Assembly: GCA_003971905.1 (NCBI GenBank)
Contig: RSEE01000011.1
Span: forward strand, 496,001-560,000
Direction of reading: 5' to 3'
Source of the DNA: Moniliella sp. 'wahieum'
Lineage: Eukaryota > Basidiomycota > Moniliellomycetes > Moniliellales > Moniliellaceae
Length of the DNA: 64,000 bases
Part shown: positions 62,545 to 64,000 of the stretch, in pieces
Numbering within the stretch: position 1 is the first letter of the stretch
Layout of the letters: each line of letters starts with the position of its first letter
The notes under the pieces: generated by a model
Seen by the model: the letters and a program-made list of their open reading frames with translations, nothing else
What the model was told of the DNA's origin: nothing
The model's database searches: none
Position numbers and translations under genes: made by a program

Positions 62545-64000
62545 ATGGCCGCACCTACACTCCAGGTGCCCGCTGGGCCCATGCTCAAGTACGACACTGT
62601 CATCAGCAACACCTACCGCATCTTTGTCCTCATCTCTGTCGATAATGCCCACTCCACCCCCGGCCTCGCCCCGAGCTCGTCTGGACCGTGTCCCCGCAGC
62701 CCAACGCGCCCCTCGACCCCGCCCAGGACCACACCGCTGTTGCGCATCCACCCCCTCTACCACTACACAGGACCCGCCGGCGACGTCACCTTCTGGCGCT
62801 TCCTGCTCGAGATCCCCATGGCCCCCACCCCTGCCTTTTGCTCCTACCAGATTTCCCCAGCCGCGTTGCCCCCAAACCCCAGCAGCAGTCCGACTCGGTC
62901 GACCCCACCCGTCCCTACACCTTTGCTGTGCCGGTGCCCAGCAAGACTTCCACTGGGCCGCCTACTCCTGCAACGGGTTTTCCCTCTCGGTCAACCCGGC
63001 CGACTTCAATGGCCCCAACCCAGTGTGGGAAGACCTGCTGCGCGCACACGAGCGCAACCCTTTCCATGTGCTCAATGGAGGCGGCGATCAGAGTACGTCT
63101 CGCCCTCCTTTCTCTCTGCCCCCCGCCCACCTTAACCCGTCGATCCAGTCTACTGCGACCGCATGGTCCGCGAACCCGAACTTCAAGCCTGGCACAACAG
63201 CAAAATGCCCGCGACGGGGTGCCATGCCTCTGACTGAAGAAATCCGCATTGGCCTAGACCGTTTTGGATCCAATGGTACACCGAGTGTTCTCCACGGGCG
63301 CATTTAGTCCGTGCCATTGCCCCAATCCCCATGGTCAACATGACCGACGATCATGACTTGATCGATGGCTTTGGCACTTACGAAAAGGAATGGTCCACCA
63401 CCCCCATCTTTAACCACATTGGTACCCGCGGCTACTGGTGGTACCTGCTCTTCCAGCAGTTTCCTCGTCGATGAGGTCGATGGGACCGACGAGGCGACTC
63501 ATCCCACAAGTCGATCATCTTTGGTGCGGTGGACGCCCCCTTCATCAAGGGTGCTCGCGGTCACACCTTCCTTACCTACCTGGGGCCCCAGCAGTATCTC
63601 TCTCTCTCGACTGTCGCGCTGAGCGGACGGTCAACACGGTGGTAAGCGAGGCGACGTACCGCAAGGCTGCAGAACTTGTACAAGCTCCCTAGCTCGGTCA
63701 ACCACCTTGTATACTGCTGGGTGTACTGGCGTACCCGCGCATGGTGTTTGTAGAGAAGATGCTGTCCAACTCATACAACCCCGTGGTATTTTGGCCAAGA
63801 CATTCAGCAGTGGGTTTACCAACTCGTTTGATGAACGTCCCGAGCTTCTGGACGACCTGGGGGACCATTGGTGTGCTGGCCCGCACAAGCGCGAGCGCAA
63901 CTGGTTCGTCGAGCAGTTGCAGCACCTCGCTACTGCTCGAGCTTTGCGCATCTCCTTTATCTCGGGCGACGTGCACGCTGGGGGAGCAGGCTTGTTTTAT
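62545..64000 (+). CDS. PhoD-like phosphatase, 3' partial
   Basis: Fungal PhoD-like metallophosphatase-family protein; substrate unknown. VPAGPMLKYDTVISNTYRIF starts the N-terminal domain at ATG 62545. Then DVTFWRFLLEIPM, HWAAYSCNGFSLSVNPADFN, GPNPVWEDLLRAHERNPFHV and LNGGGDQ, VYCDRMVREPELQAWH, EEIRIGLDRF, NMTDDHDLIDGFGTYE, GTRGYWWYLLFQQF, SSFLVDEVDG, TYLGPQQYLSLDCRAERT and SEATYRKAAEL. Near the end LLDDLGDHW, KRERNWFVEQLQHLATARAL and RISFISGDVHAG give the conserved metal-site GDVH. The gene runs off the window. It is frame-disrupted roughly every 100-200 bases from 62650 on. Confidence 0.88.

Overview
The window reads as a GC-rich, gene-dense fungal nuclear chromosome segment. Introns are short (about 50-90 nt), most begin GTACGT or GTATGT, and several carry a CTAAC branch site. 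A fungus-type elongation factor 3, a JEN1-type carboxylate transporter, a class II DAHP synthase, BUD4, HIS6 and ADE1 point to a fungus. Intron style and the SKG6-type mucin receptor fit a basidiomycete yeast, perhaps Ustilaginomycotina. The genus is inference.

Layout, left to right: a 5'-truncated UBP3-type deubiquitinase; an intron-bearing tRNA-Leu(CAG); class II DAHP synthase (-) divergent from an Hsp20-like repeat protein; a 76-aa ORF; eEF3; a short LTR element with perfect target duplications lying between the convergent eEF3 and mucin-receptor genes; a gene-poor 16.8-19.0 kb stretch; BUD4-like, MMT-type metal transporter, penta-EF-hand protein; GMF (-) divergent from a DDB1-family gene; dynamitin and SQT1 (-); HIS6, VPS26 and an EBP-type sterol isomerase (+); a DsbA-like protein and MLH3 (-); a JEN1-like transporter, an ECI-like isomerase remnant; APC11 (-); a membrane-anchored DUF4097-like protein; DHX29 and mitoribosomal mS29 (-); ADE1; RPL14 (-) divergent from NOP13; PPT2 (-); and a PhoD-like phosphatase running off the right end. 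There is no biosynthetic cluster. The content is housekeeping: translation and ribosome biogenesis (eEF3, DHX29, RPL14, NOP13, SQT1, mS29), cytoskeleton and septation (BUD4, dynamitin, GMF), amino-acid and purine synthesis, transport and DNA repair.

Many conserved genes are split between frames at one or more places while UBP3 and long parts of others are intact. The density of breaks varies strongly along the window, so many CDS ends below enclose several frame changes and are gene extents rather than clean ORFs. Uneven consensus quality is the simplest explanation, with local gene decay as the alternative.

The most unusual signal is non-coding. Intergenic promoter regions repeatedly carry short arrays of 7-nt units (TGACTAG/TAACTAG and TGATGCA/TGACGCA types), on either strand, at about ten places. 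Promoter-like CACGTGCACC elements recur as well.
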